64,000 bases of DNA. Source: Pithys albifrons albifrons (Eukaryota > Chordata > Aves > Passeriformes > Thamnophilidae). Position 1 is the stretch's first letter. The number at the start of each line of letters is the position of its first letter. Made by a program: the position numbers and the translations under genes. The DNA lies in the NCBI RefSeq assembly GCF_047495875.1, contig NC_092461.1:69614299-69678298 (forward strand), written 5' to 3'. A model generated the notes under the pieces. The model was given only the letters and a program-made list of their open reading frames with translations. It searched no databases and had not been told where the DNA came from. Positions 28,301-40,300 of the stretch are shown piece by piece.

Positions 28301-31300
28301 GTGTTTTGATTTAGTAATATTTTGCAAATCTATCTTATTAATGTTTCTGTATTTCTTTTGTGAAATTCATATGTCAAAGGAACTTTACTTGCATTGTAAG
28401 GATGTGAGTTTTCGTTGTGATAATGGATATTAAGCTACCTGCCTTAATAGTTGATAGATAACACATGAACTATGACTGGAGTAACTGAGAGCTTGTTAGA
28501 TGCCAGGAAAAACTAGCTCAGAGGTTTTGTCATGATGATTTTTCACTGCTTTATAAAAACATCCTGTATGGACTTGATATCCTATTTCTGGCTGCAGTGT
28601 GATCAGGAGTCAGTGATACATATTCTATTGAAAGAAGCTGTTCATGAGTTTGATTGAAATGCTAAGTCCTTTGAGATCTCAGCCTCACAGTTGTATATGA
28701 CAGAAGAGGTTGGCTACACTGCTGGAAGATGGAAGAAAATGACTGTGCTTGTGTTGGGCAATTCATAGTTCAGGGGAACTTCCTCTGCCATTAGAGCAAT
28801 TGGACAGAAGTGTTCCAGTAACCTGCACTGACCGTGATTCTTATACAAATGAGCTTAGGTTGTTTTGTGCAGAGCTGGCACTCACTGATTGTGTTTTACC
28901 AAGCAAGTGCACTGTATTATTAAGAAAATGAACACTTGAGGAGAGCTGAAACATGGGCATATGTTGAAAAGCTGATTGCTGCCCGGAGGGACGGCAGCCG
29001 CAGCAGGGGAGCTGCAGGCATGCAGGCACTATCACTCAGCTGCTTTTCAACGCAAAACTGACCTAGTTTTCCCCACTGGGAGAGGCAAAGCTGGGCTGGT
29101 GTGAACCTTGGGCCAGTGTGGATTACTCGTGGAAAGGAGAGTTTTCAGTGTTCCTTCTCAGGCTTACCGACACAGTGGGGCTGCAATTTTATCCTTGCAA
29201 TGCCTAGCTCCTTGCCAGAGCATCAAATCCATTCTGCTGTTTTACCTTCTCGGCATTAACGGGTGAGGGCTGTGGCTGTATACAGACCTTTCCCAAAGAA
29301 TTTTATGAGGCAAAAGGCAGCTACTGTTCCCATAGCAAATTCTATGAATGTTGAAAGGGCCTATGTCTAAATGGTCTTTGTCAGAGCAAGAGTGGCCAGT
29401 TCCTAGCCTACCCTTCACCAAGCTACAGTTACTTGTAAGAACTTGTCCACTTGAGGCATCTCATTCAAATTTCACACAGACTGTTCCCCTATTTTGCCTT
29501 TTCATAACCTGCATTCTGTATAATTTTAAAGTGCCTCATATTTCTTGTCAGTAAAATTCTAAGTTTAATGGAGAAGCATTGGCATTTCATCTGCAATACG
29601 TAAACAAGTTAGTTAAAACTGATATTGTTGAGGAATCTGAAGTATCTCCTAACCTTGCTAAGTTGTAATAAGAATTGGACATTTGAGCTCAAATCTCACC
29701 CAAAGATACACTCACGTAACCTCTGAAAAACTGCCTAAACCCAGTGCTTAAAATTTATCGTGGTAAATAACCAGCATCTTCCTATAGTATGAAAGGGAAC
29801 TTGCTATCTTCTGAGCTAAATGTTAATTCAGATGGGAAAATTAAAAAAAAAAAAAAGAATACAAAGATTTAAAATTACATTACCTGTAAAGAAGTATTTT
29901 TAGTGAATAAATATGCTTAACTGCAGGTCCTAATGCTATGAGTTAATCATATTCCTTGTATTAATGCTAAGAAAGGTATTTCTTTTGAATGTGACAAAAA
30001 AAGATAGCTACTATGTACAGGTTACTGTCTGCAGTAATAACTGCAGTGACCAAGAATTTTTTAATAGTTTTGAAATTAAAAATTTATAAGACTGGGGGCA
30101 GATGTACCAGTTCTGAGAATATTTACTTGCATAAAGAGTTTCTACTGTAAGCATCCTAGTAAAAAAAATAAATCTGTTCTTCATGATTCCTTTGCTGATA
30201 CGAGGCTTCTCTGGTCTTGTGCTTTTTGGGAAAAAAAATGCCATAAATGCAGAACTGTTTTCAAACAAGAGGAGAACTATTTTTTGACTAATAGTCCAAT
30301 TAAAATATGGATGGGCTATGTGATCTGTAGGAGACTTCTCAGGTACTCGTTATTTCAAAACCCAGGGAGTGGTATTTGGTTTGTGTTTATCTACATGTTT
30401 AACATTATTTGTTCAGATACTTATATGCTGGTCATAACAGGGTGATATGTTTGTATTATTTGTAGTCTTTCTAAACTTAACAGCCCCATTCAGACCTAAG
30501 ACGGGCAGAAATTCTTGTCAGAAATTCTGACAGTGCCTTGTAGGATGACCATTTGATATTTATCTGTGAATTACCTGAAATATTCTTCTCTGGGGACACC
30601 CCCTTGTCGTGGGGGTGAAGCTTGCGTAGCCTCATGAGGTTGAGAGCTATGCTGGAGGTTGGTTGTGCCGCCAGTAGGGTCTCCCATGCCAGACAGGTCT
30701 CAGCTGAAGGGTCAGACAAAGTGTGTCCACGGGCAGGATGGGCTCGCTAGCCGTCTGGCAACCATCCTAGGAGAAGGACAACTCCAACCCCAAACCCAGG
30801 CAGATGGAGCTCGTTTAGCCCTGTAAGGCCATCCATCTAAGAGAAGGATACTCTAACCAAACCTACGTCCTGAGGTATTCGCTGTCACCGTCCAAGCTCA
30901 CTAGGCCGTGGCAGATGAACCTTAGGAGTAAAGGGTGGGGCCAGTTCTGCGCACGCTGTGCCTCACCTAAAAAATCCATTGCGCAGGCTTGAAGGGTTCA
31001 CCCACATTGCAAAGCCCTGTAGCGACAGGTGAGGGTCGAAAACGGCAGGTGATAGGAAGCAGCTGGAAGCCGCAGACCCAACCCTGCATGCAGGCGTTTC
31101 AGGATATGGGTCATTAGAGACTTGACCCCGGAGATGACAGTCTCTTGCGGCAGCATCCTGAATGACCAAGCAGCCTTTTCTAGGGACAGCACTGCTTGCT
31201 CCACACGGAGAGGGGCCTAGCAAAGGTGGCCTAAACAAAGCTCATCTCCACACCCGGTTGGATAACCGCGGCCAACCGGCATCTTCCATGTGGTCAAACA

Positions 31301-34300
31301 AAAAGAAAGAGATTTCAAAGGCATACACCTGCCTGCAAAGTTGTGCTCAAACTAACACTCGCATGTTGGAACATCAGAACCATGCTTGATACTGGGGATA
31401 GTGGACGTCCTGAGCGTCGTTCTGCTCTAATTGCCCACGAACTGTCACGGCTCAACATTGACATTGCTGCTCTCAGTGAAGTTCGTCTTCATGACGAAGG
31501 CAGCCTTAAAGAACATGGTGCTGGCTACACACTCTACTGGTCAGGCAAACCCAAAACCAAAAGACACCTTTCAGGAGTTGGCTTCATGATTAAAAACTCC
31601 ATTGCCTCCAAACTTGAAAATCTGCCGACAGGTCATTCCAATCGCATTATGTCCTTACGCCTCCCTCTACACAACAAGCAACATGTTGTTCTTTTTAGCG
31701 TATATGCCCCAACTCTCCAAGCTGACCCAGTGGAAAAAGACAAATTCCACACAGACATGCGCCACCTCACCCAAAATGTTCCTGCAGATGATAAGATCAT
31801 AATCCTTGGTGACTTCAACGCCAGAGTAGGTAAGAATTCTGAAGCCTGGAAAGGAGTCCTGGGCAAGCATGACGTTGAAAACTGCAACGACAATGGACGC
31901 CTCCTGCTAGAGTTCTGCGCAGAACGGCAGCTCACCATCACCAACACTATCTTTCAACAGAAAGACAGCCTGAAGACAACCTGGATGCATCCTCAATCCA
32001 AGCACTGGCACCTCATTGACTATATCTTAGTACAACAGAGAAATGCCAGTGATGTCCGTCATACGCGAGTGATGCCGAGTGCAGAATGTCAAACAGACCA
32101 CCGCCTTGTGCGCTGCAAACTTAACCTCCACTTCAAGCCCAAACCTAGGAGAGGCGGCATTCCAAGGAGGAGGCTCCAAGTCAGCAATCTTCAAACAGCC
32201 ACAGTGAGACACAGCTTCCAGGGAAACCTTCAAACTAGACTTAAAGATAATCCCATAGATCCCTCTCCTGAAGCGCTTTGGCAACATATTAAAAGTTGCA
32301 TCCTGCAGTCCTCTGAAGAGTCCCTAGGGTTCTCCTGCAAGAAAAACAAAGACTGGTTTGATGAGAACAATCAAGAGATCCAGGAATTGCTGAAGGAGAA
32401 CTGCTCACCAAGCACACCTTGCTCAGCCATCTTGCCATATAAAAAAAGCCGCCTTTCGTCTTGCATGCAGCAAGCTCCAACAGAAACTTCGAGACATCCA
32501 GAACAAATGGTGGCTCGACCTAGCAGAAAAGACACAACTATGTGCAGATTTGGGTGACCAAAGAGGATTCTATGAGGCCCTGAAAGCAGTGTATGGACCC
32601 ACACACCAGGTTCAAAGCCCCCTACCCAGTGCAGATGGTCAACTGCTTCTAACAGATAAAACCTCCATCCTGAAGCGATGGTCTGAGCACTTTCAGACTC
32701 TCTTCCGTGCCAACCGTGTAGTCCAAGACTCAGCAATTCAGCACATTACACAACAACTGGTGAAACATGAATTGGATGCAGCCCCTACTATGGGAGAGAT
32801 ACTCAAGGCCATACAAGAGGTGAAAACTGGCAAGGCAGCTGGGGTTGATGGAATTCCATCTGAAATCTGGAAGCATGGAGGTCAAGCACTCCATGCCAAA
32901 TTCCACGAGCTTGTTGTGCGTTGCTGGGAACAAGGGGAACTACCACCAGATCTCCGTGACGCAGTCATTATCACCCTGTACAAGAAGAAAGGAGAAAAAT
33001 CAGACTGCTCAAATTACCAAGGTATTACTTTGCTCTCCATTGCTGGTAAAATCCTTGCAAGACTACTTCTGAACAGATTAGTACCCACTATTGCAGAAGA
33101 TCTTCTACCTGAAAGCCAGTGTGCTTTCAGAGCCAATAGGAGCACCACAGACATGGTATTTGTTCTCAGACAACTGCAAGAGAAGTGTAGGGAACAGAAC
33201 AAAGGTCTCTATGTAACCTTCGTTGACCTCACCAAAGCTTTCGACACTGTGAGCAGAAAAGGCCTGTGGCAGATCTTGGAACATTTAGGATGTCCCCCCA
33301 AGTTCCTCAAAATGATCATCCTGCTACATGAGGATCAGCATGGACAAGTCAGATATCGCGATGCACTCTCTGAGCCCTTTCCAATAACCAATGGTGTGAA
33401 ACAAGGTTGCATTCTTGCACCAACTCTATTCACAATCTTCTTCAGCATGATGCTCCAAAGAGCCACAGCAGACCTCGATGAAGAAAACGGCATCTACATC
33501 CGATATCGTACCGATGGAAGCCTATTCAACCTAAGGCGACTGAAGGCCCACACCAAGACCCTGAATCACCTTGTCCGTGAGCTGCTTTTTGCTGATGATG
33601 CCGCCCTCGTGCCTCACACAGAAGCAGCTCTGCAGCGCTTAACATCCTGCTTTGCTGAGGCTGCTGAGCTTTTTGGGCTGGAAGTCAGCCTGAAGAAGAC
33701 GGAAGTTCTCTACCAACCTGCATCTCAAGAAGTCTTCCATCCTCACATCACCATAAGCAATTCAGAGCTTAAGTCAGTCCAGCAGTTCACCTATCTGGGA
33801 AGTATCATTTCCTCAGACAGTAAGATTGACATAGAGATAGACAACAGGCTAGCAAAGGCATACAAAAGCCTGTGGAACACTCCATAAAAGAGTCTGGTCC
33901 AAAAAACACCTGAAGAAAAGTACAAAGATCAGAGTCTACAGAGCCATTGTACTGTCTACTCTTTTATATGGGTCTGAATCCTGGGTCGTCTACCGCCACC
34001 ACCTGCGGCTTCTCGAACGCTTCCATCAGCGCTGCCTCCATTCAATCCTAAACATCACTGGACTGATTACGTGACCAATGTGTCTGTTCTTGAACAGGCA
34101 GGGGTCAGCAGTATCGAGGCCATGCTGATGAGAACGCAGCTGCGCTGGGCAGGGCACGTCTCCAGGATGGAGGATCACCGCCTCCCAAAGATTGTGCTCT
34201 ATGGTGAACTCGCCACCAGCTGCCGCAAGAGAGGAGCCCCGAAGGAGATACAAGGACTCCCTGAAACAACACCTCAGCCTTGGCCACATTGACTGCCACC

Positions 34301-37300
34301 AGTGGTCCACTCTGGCCTCCAATCGGGATTCATGGAGACACACCATTCACGACGCTGCTGCTTCCTTTGAGAATGCACGGAGAGTCAGTCTTGAGGAGAA
34401 AAGAAAACGCAGAAAGAACCGTTCTGTGCCAATGTCACCTAGGGAGACGTTTCGCTGTGCCTTTTGTGACCGGACCTGCCTATCCCGTATCGGCCTTTTT
34501 AGCCACCAGCACGCTTGCAGCAAGCGTGGGTAGTGCCCTTCTCAAATCTTCGTTTGCGATGCCTAGCCATGATGACCTGAAATATTTCACAGTGCTGTTT
34601 ACACACTGATCTCCCCACCCCCACCCTCTGCCCCCAACTATGAAAAATAATTTCATAGTTAATTTGGGAAGCTATTTGGTCTCTTTACCTCAAGACATGT
34701 AGTCATATTATGCTTTCAGGGCTTTCATTGTAATTTCTATGCTACATAATTGCATGTTTTTTTCTTCTCTCCTCAGAAATTTTTCCAAGAGATTCCAGCC
34801 TAAAAGACAAGTTCATAAAGCATTTTACAGGTAAGGCAGCTGATTGCTTGTAATTCTCCTATACATGTGCTTATTCTACGTAGTCACAAGAGTCACACCA
34901 TTAGGTTTTTTGAGGCTTGACACCAAGTTTAACATTTTTGAAGTAAAATGTGATTTTTTTCGAACTAGAAAGTTTTGAAAAACTCTGTTTGCATTGACTA
35001 ATCAACTGAATTATCTGGCCTAAAATTACTTTCAAAACATGGTAAGTTAAAACATTATTTAAAAGCTATTTTTTCTTTTTATTATTCTATCATTCTATTG
35101 ATGCTTTCCATATTTTTTTTCACATTCACTAATTTTAAAACTTCTCATTGCACGAACATATCTTTCAGAAACAGATCTATGTGGCCAAGTAAGTTTTCAC
35201 CATATCAGGGAAGCTTTTTAGCCTCCATCTCATGACATATACTTGTGGAACTTATTCTCACAATGGAAACAAATAAAACAAGGAAGGATTAAATCAGTGT
35301 AAATGAAAAAGAAAAATAACTTGCTGTTTCAAATGTGAAAATTTATGATGATTACGGTTAAGTACTTGAAAACTGAGATGGAGTTGTATAATGCACTTAC
35401 TTACCTTTGGGACTCTGTTTTGTAGCTACTGGGAAAAATAATGTACTCTATGAATATGTGCAATATGTGTTGCCAATAGCAAGGTGCTTGCACTGATTCT
35501 TCACTCTGCAGTTCCAACTGTTCTGTAATTCAGAAGAATGAAGGCCTCAAAGTATTAGATTGCAAATCTGTTGTGATTTTCAAGGTTATTTCGATTAGTA
35601 AAACTAAAAGAAATAGTTGGCAGCAAGAACATGAAAAAGAGAATTGGAAATAATTATGCATTTCCTCTTTGTTGGAAATTTCAGGCAGTCCTTGACAAGA
35701 AAGGAAGGAATATGTTGTCTCTTTTGCTTGGAGGAAGTGTACTCAAACCTTTGGGAAAAGCAAAAATTTAAGGATCTTTCTGCCAGTGGCTAACTGCAAC
35801 CTATGAGCAACTACCGGAAATGTGCCAGAGCCAGCTGGCCCTGCACTCTTGCAGTAAACAAGAGAATTACGAACCTGCCCATTTTCAGTCCATATGAGAA
35901 AAAAACTTACATAGAGATTCAAACTATGCTATGCTGTGTAGCACAGCAGTACTGAATATTCCTCTCCTGTGAAGGACAGACAGGAAAGGTTTATGTTACT
36001 ATTTAATCCATTTCCTTTTAATTTTTAACTTTGGAAACTCCTCAGCTACCATATAAAGCTCAACATAAGAATCTAGGGAAGCTAAATAATGAATACAGAA
36101 AGAGTTTCATTACTCAAAACCAGTGAAAAACAACCTTGCTTTTTACAGAAGGTATTTTGAAATTATTAAATCATAGAAAAGAGAAAGATATAATTGAAGG
36201 CCTGTCTCTGGAGCTATTCATTAAATTAGTAGTCCTTTTCTGCATGAACAGTTGCCATCAAAATTGCTGAAATTACTTGACTAACATTAGCTGGAATGAA
36301 TAAGGAAAAGAGGATTGTTCCAAAATACTGAAGGTTTATTTGTTGGCTCATAATTTCAGAATTTCTGCCTACACCTCCAATCATAATCCTTCTTCTAGCA
36401 ACCTTCATTAATTAAACTTTTCAATTGTAGTCATTACTAGCTCAACAGTTAGGACATCCTAAACTACTGAGGTTGTGAAAAAAATGAGAGAAGTTGAAAT
36501 CAACTGTTGCCTGCAAAAGTCTGTTAAAAAGACTCCAAGCCAATTTTGTAGGAGATAAGTAGGCAGTGACTTTAATGAGCTAAGCTTGTCCAGGAATACA
36601 TCAAGGCATGTGTCCAAACTCTAATTTCAATGGTTTTTATAATACAGTCTATCCAATCATTATTTTACACATCTCCCAGTTCACCCCTGTCCTGCCCAGT
36701 CCCAATCCCTCTGATTTGAGGTTGGGGGTTGCTTGGGACCCATTGGTCTTCATCTTCCTCTTCCTCAGACTACTGGAGCTCTTCCAATGTTCCGACTTCT
36801 GGGTCACTCTGCCCCTCTTTATGTCTCCTGTGGCAAGCCTTCTGTTATTCTTCAGTGTTTTACCTTGTAAGCAAGACTAAACTCAGAGAATTCGAGCTAT
36901 GGATATGTGATAGAGGTTATATTAAACTTAAGCTACTAGAAATATTAACCCACTAAATTTGCCTTTGCTACAGCTACTGTATTCCTAAAATTTATAAAAT
37001 GTAATAATCAAATTATCAAAAAACCCCTCTGGCATTACAACATTATCTCTACTGCCCGTTATCTTTTGCAGTTTCAGAGTTAAGAAAATTATTTACACTT
37101 CTGTATACCAAGAATAGTAGAAACATTTTAAAGGCAAAGAAGAACCATATTTAACAGTCCTTGACTATAGGAAAAATCATAAATAATCTTGTGAGTCATA
37201 AATCTATCTATCAATTTAGCTTGAAAAGCCAGCTGACACAGAGTGCTCTGTAAGGTACAAATAAAATTAACAGCCTATTTCTGATGACAGAAGAAAGCTA

Positions 37301-40300
37301 GCAAACCATATCTGAAGGGACATGGAATTCCTTTAGTGGCTAAAGCCAATGTTGTCCCCATATATGCTGGATAATTTCAAATTACATAATTTTTCTTGAT
37401 TGTAATTACTTACTCAGATAAAAAATGGCAACAGTATTACAGTTCAAAGTGCAAAGGCTGCTTTTTCAGTTTATTGAAAAGTTTATTTGTGGCTTAAAAA
37501 CTAATGAAATCCGTGTACTACTGTGAAATATATCTAATCTTCCAGTGTGTTTAGTGTTACAGAGAAGAACCTTCTCATGGCAGTTTGGCTTCATTATCCA
37601 GAGAGAATTAGTTTGGTATATTTTGTCAGGCTCATAAACCACCTTTCAAGTTATGAAATAAGTAATTTTTTGCCCAGAAATGCTTGTGTTTTCCTCTGAC
37701 AGGAAAGTTAGCCAACGCAGTGTGCTTTCTATGGATTCTTTAGTAGCATTGCCTGAAACAAGCCATTCTTACTCAAGATTCCTATTTGTGCTGAATTTAG
37801 ATTTAAATTTAGTCTTACTCAGTTAATGTCAATTTATATCAATGTTTATTGTTCCAAAAACAGGATACTCATCCCCAGCTGTCAGTGATAATCTTGCTAA
37901 GCAAGTTACATGGTGTTAAGTATTACATTTTGCTCTCCTTTTCAACTTGGAAGTCATCAGGAATACTTTCCCAGGGCCATCAGCAATTATGGAAGGGTTC
38001 TTTCGGAACTTGTTAACTTTGATCCATGTTTTTATAGAATCACAGAACCATAGAATGGTTTGGGTTGTAAGGGACCTTAAAAGTAATCTAGTTCCAACCC
38101 TCTTGCCATGAGCAGGGACACCTTTCTTATCAAATATTTATGTAAGCAGATGACACTGCATATCCAGAGAAGGGAGCAGCACATTATACTCTGGGCAGAC
38201 AGGGATTTGCCTCATCCAAAAGATGAAGTCCATCCTGCCTCCTGCACATCTGCATCCTTTCTTACTAGGATTATTTCAACAGATCGGGTTCCTAGATGTT
38301 ATTCAGAAATAATTTTTTTTTACTCAACACCCACACTGTATATTAAGAATTTCATAAACCATCTAAGTGCAAATTAGAAGCATTATTACATAAAAGTACT
38401 TTACCTTTCAAGGGATTAGAAACTCATATTGCTTTAGAATGCTGTTTTTATTTATCTTTAGAAATAATGACCACATTCCAGATGTATCTTTCCTTTTACA
38501 TAAGACTACAGATAACTACTGAGTAAGCTAAATTTGCCTGTAATTGCACCTTTTTCATTTTCCTTGTGTAGAAATTTTACTGCTAATTTTGAAGTACTGG
38601 AATTTAAAGGCTAAGCTAGCCCGTAATTTCCACAGATCATTCTTCTGTTATGAGCATAAAGATGTAGCAATAGTATTTCATTCGTCTACTTCAGTAGTAT
38701 TATTATACTTCTTGCATCGTAATTGCTTAAAGTATAGTAAAAGACTAAATGCAATTTCGGCCAACAAAAAAGGAACTTAATTCTATGTGTTGTTGTCATT
38801 CATTGAAGCTGCAGAGCAGTGACACTGAGAACTTGGGGTTAACTCCTGCTTACTTTCAAACAGGGCCAGTCACATTTTCATCAGAGTGTAGCAAACACTT
38901 TCATCGACTGTATCACAACACAAGGGACTGCTCAACACCAACCTGTAAGTAGCAAAGTACCTTATAATGGTAGCTGTGATACTTGTTTAAAAGCAGCCCA
39001 CTTTTCCTACTGAGTGTTTGATGTCTTGGTCCTTTATTAACTGTTGCTGCTTAGCACTCTACTGCAAAACATACCCAAAGTCCTCTAATATACAAAGATC
39101 TTCTGTTAATGCACTTGCTATCAGCTGAATACCATGGAGTTACTTCAAAGTGAGACTGAAATAAATGAAATTAATGTTACAGTCTGAAAAAAAAAAGGTA
39201 GGGAATGCTTATGCAGAGGGCAGATATGAAGCCATGTTCTTCTTCCTGCTTTCTTTAGCTTTACTTATGAACTTGTGCAATAAGATAAAATCTGAATATT
39301 TCTTTACCTTCGATTAGTGCTCAATAGTATGTTTATATCTTGGGGTTTCAGTATATTTCAATTTTTGAAGATAATTTTTTATTATATGCCCATTATTAAA
39401 CAACAAAAAATCAATTGATTCATCGTTTACTTTATTGATACTTTCAGTTCTTACCAAACTCTATTTCTGTATGAGACCTACAGAAGCTTTGCTTAACACA
39501 TCCTGAATGTAATTTTATCAGAGACTGAAAAATAAAACTATTTAACGATGTTATGAAATGGATAAAACAAACAAACAAAACCTCTGAAACAAAATGGATG
39601 TCTCTTAAGTAGAATCTGCTTCAGCATTCTCTAGTGCAGTGGACAATTCCAAGGGGGTTAGAGGAAAATAAGCAATATCTTTTATTTAGAAAATGTGAAT
39701 CTCATCAGTGATTTGTAAACTCAAAGTATGGACCAGGGTGTTTTGGAAGCTTTTCAGGACTTAACGTGAAAGAATGACACTTTTTGACTGCATCACTTAG
39801 AAGCACTGTTTGTGAGCAGCTTTGATGATCTCCCATCACAGCTCAGCTCCTCAGAGGATCTAGAATTTGAAAGGTAATGCAGCAGCCCTCATCTACATCT
39901 GGCTTTAGCCTTTACACTTATCAGAAGCTGGAATGTAGAAATCCATGACTGATCCCTAAAAGATGTACATATGGCTTTCTAAGTAGACATATGAATAGGT
40001 TAGGCATATATATATTACATGATGCGTTACAAAAATACCATGCATGTTGCATGTTGTGTGCCTTGATACATGGATCCAGAGTATGTGGATATTATTTGGA
40101 TTCTCATGTATTGTCTGAATGCTTCACTTTATTTATAAAGAAACACAGTCATATTATTTCACTTCTAATTAAATAGGTTTTTTTTTTTGAAGTTACAAAA
40201 CCTGACTGTGATTAGAATGATGTGAAGAGCTGATTTTTAATTTATCAAAGCAAAGCAAAATGTAAAATAAAAAACTAAAGCAGGGGTTTTTTTCTGCCTT

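Larger units (their letters stand above)
4392..30572 (+). other. ALKAL1: Large ALKAL1 intron, part before the LINE; noncoding
   Basis: About 26 kb of AT-rich sequence with no supportable coding exon. Open frames in it are short, without domain signatures, and occur equally on both strands. It contains simple-sequence tracts: an ATTT repeat near 9078-9102, a T-run near 11957, an A/C-rich tract at 25516-25566, a G/T-rich tract at 26563-26700 and an A-run near 29842. It also holds an imperfect 37-bp tandem duplication (20517-20579) and a perfect 18-bp palindrome (28121-28138). Confidence 0.7.
30585..34574 (+). mobile_element. Near full-length non-LTR retrotransposon (LINE) with APE endonuclease and reverse transcriptase
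   Basis: A 3990-bp insertion bounded by a perfect 12-bp target-site duplication. Its composition is more GC-rich than the surrounding intron. The order is a 5' leader of about 750 bp starting with a hairpin (CACCCCC 30597-30603 pairs with GGGGGTG 30611-30617), a single long degenerate reading frame (about 31343-34533), and a short 3' UTR ending in GCCATGATG, which looks like a minimal ATG-type 3' repeat. There is no poly(A) tail, no ATTCTRTG CR1 tail and no long terminal repeat. The protein layout (APE endonuclease, reverse transcriptase, C-terminal zinc finger) is not that of CR1. It resembles RTE-type or related LINE families common in flatworms, fish and cnidarians; AviRTE is one avian comparator to test. 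Clade assignment is inference. It sits sense-strand in the ALKAL1 intron. Confidence 0.92.
34831..38863 (+). other. ALKAL1: ALKAL1 intron between coding exons 2 and 3
   Basis: About 4 kb of AT-rich intron. It holds a CR1 3'-end fragment in antisense (38036-38125) and a more GC-rich block (about 36600-36900) whose minus strand reads as a possible old retroelement remnant. No further exon was found. Confidence 0.75.

Noticed and set aside
30585..34574. CR1 retrotransposon
   Set aside because: No CR1 3' tail, a zinc finger after the reverse transcriptase, a short ATG-type end and a single reading frame with a different motif style argue for another LINE family.
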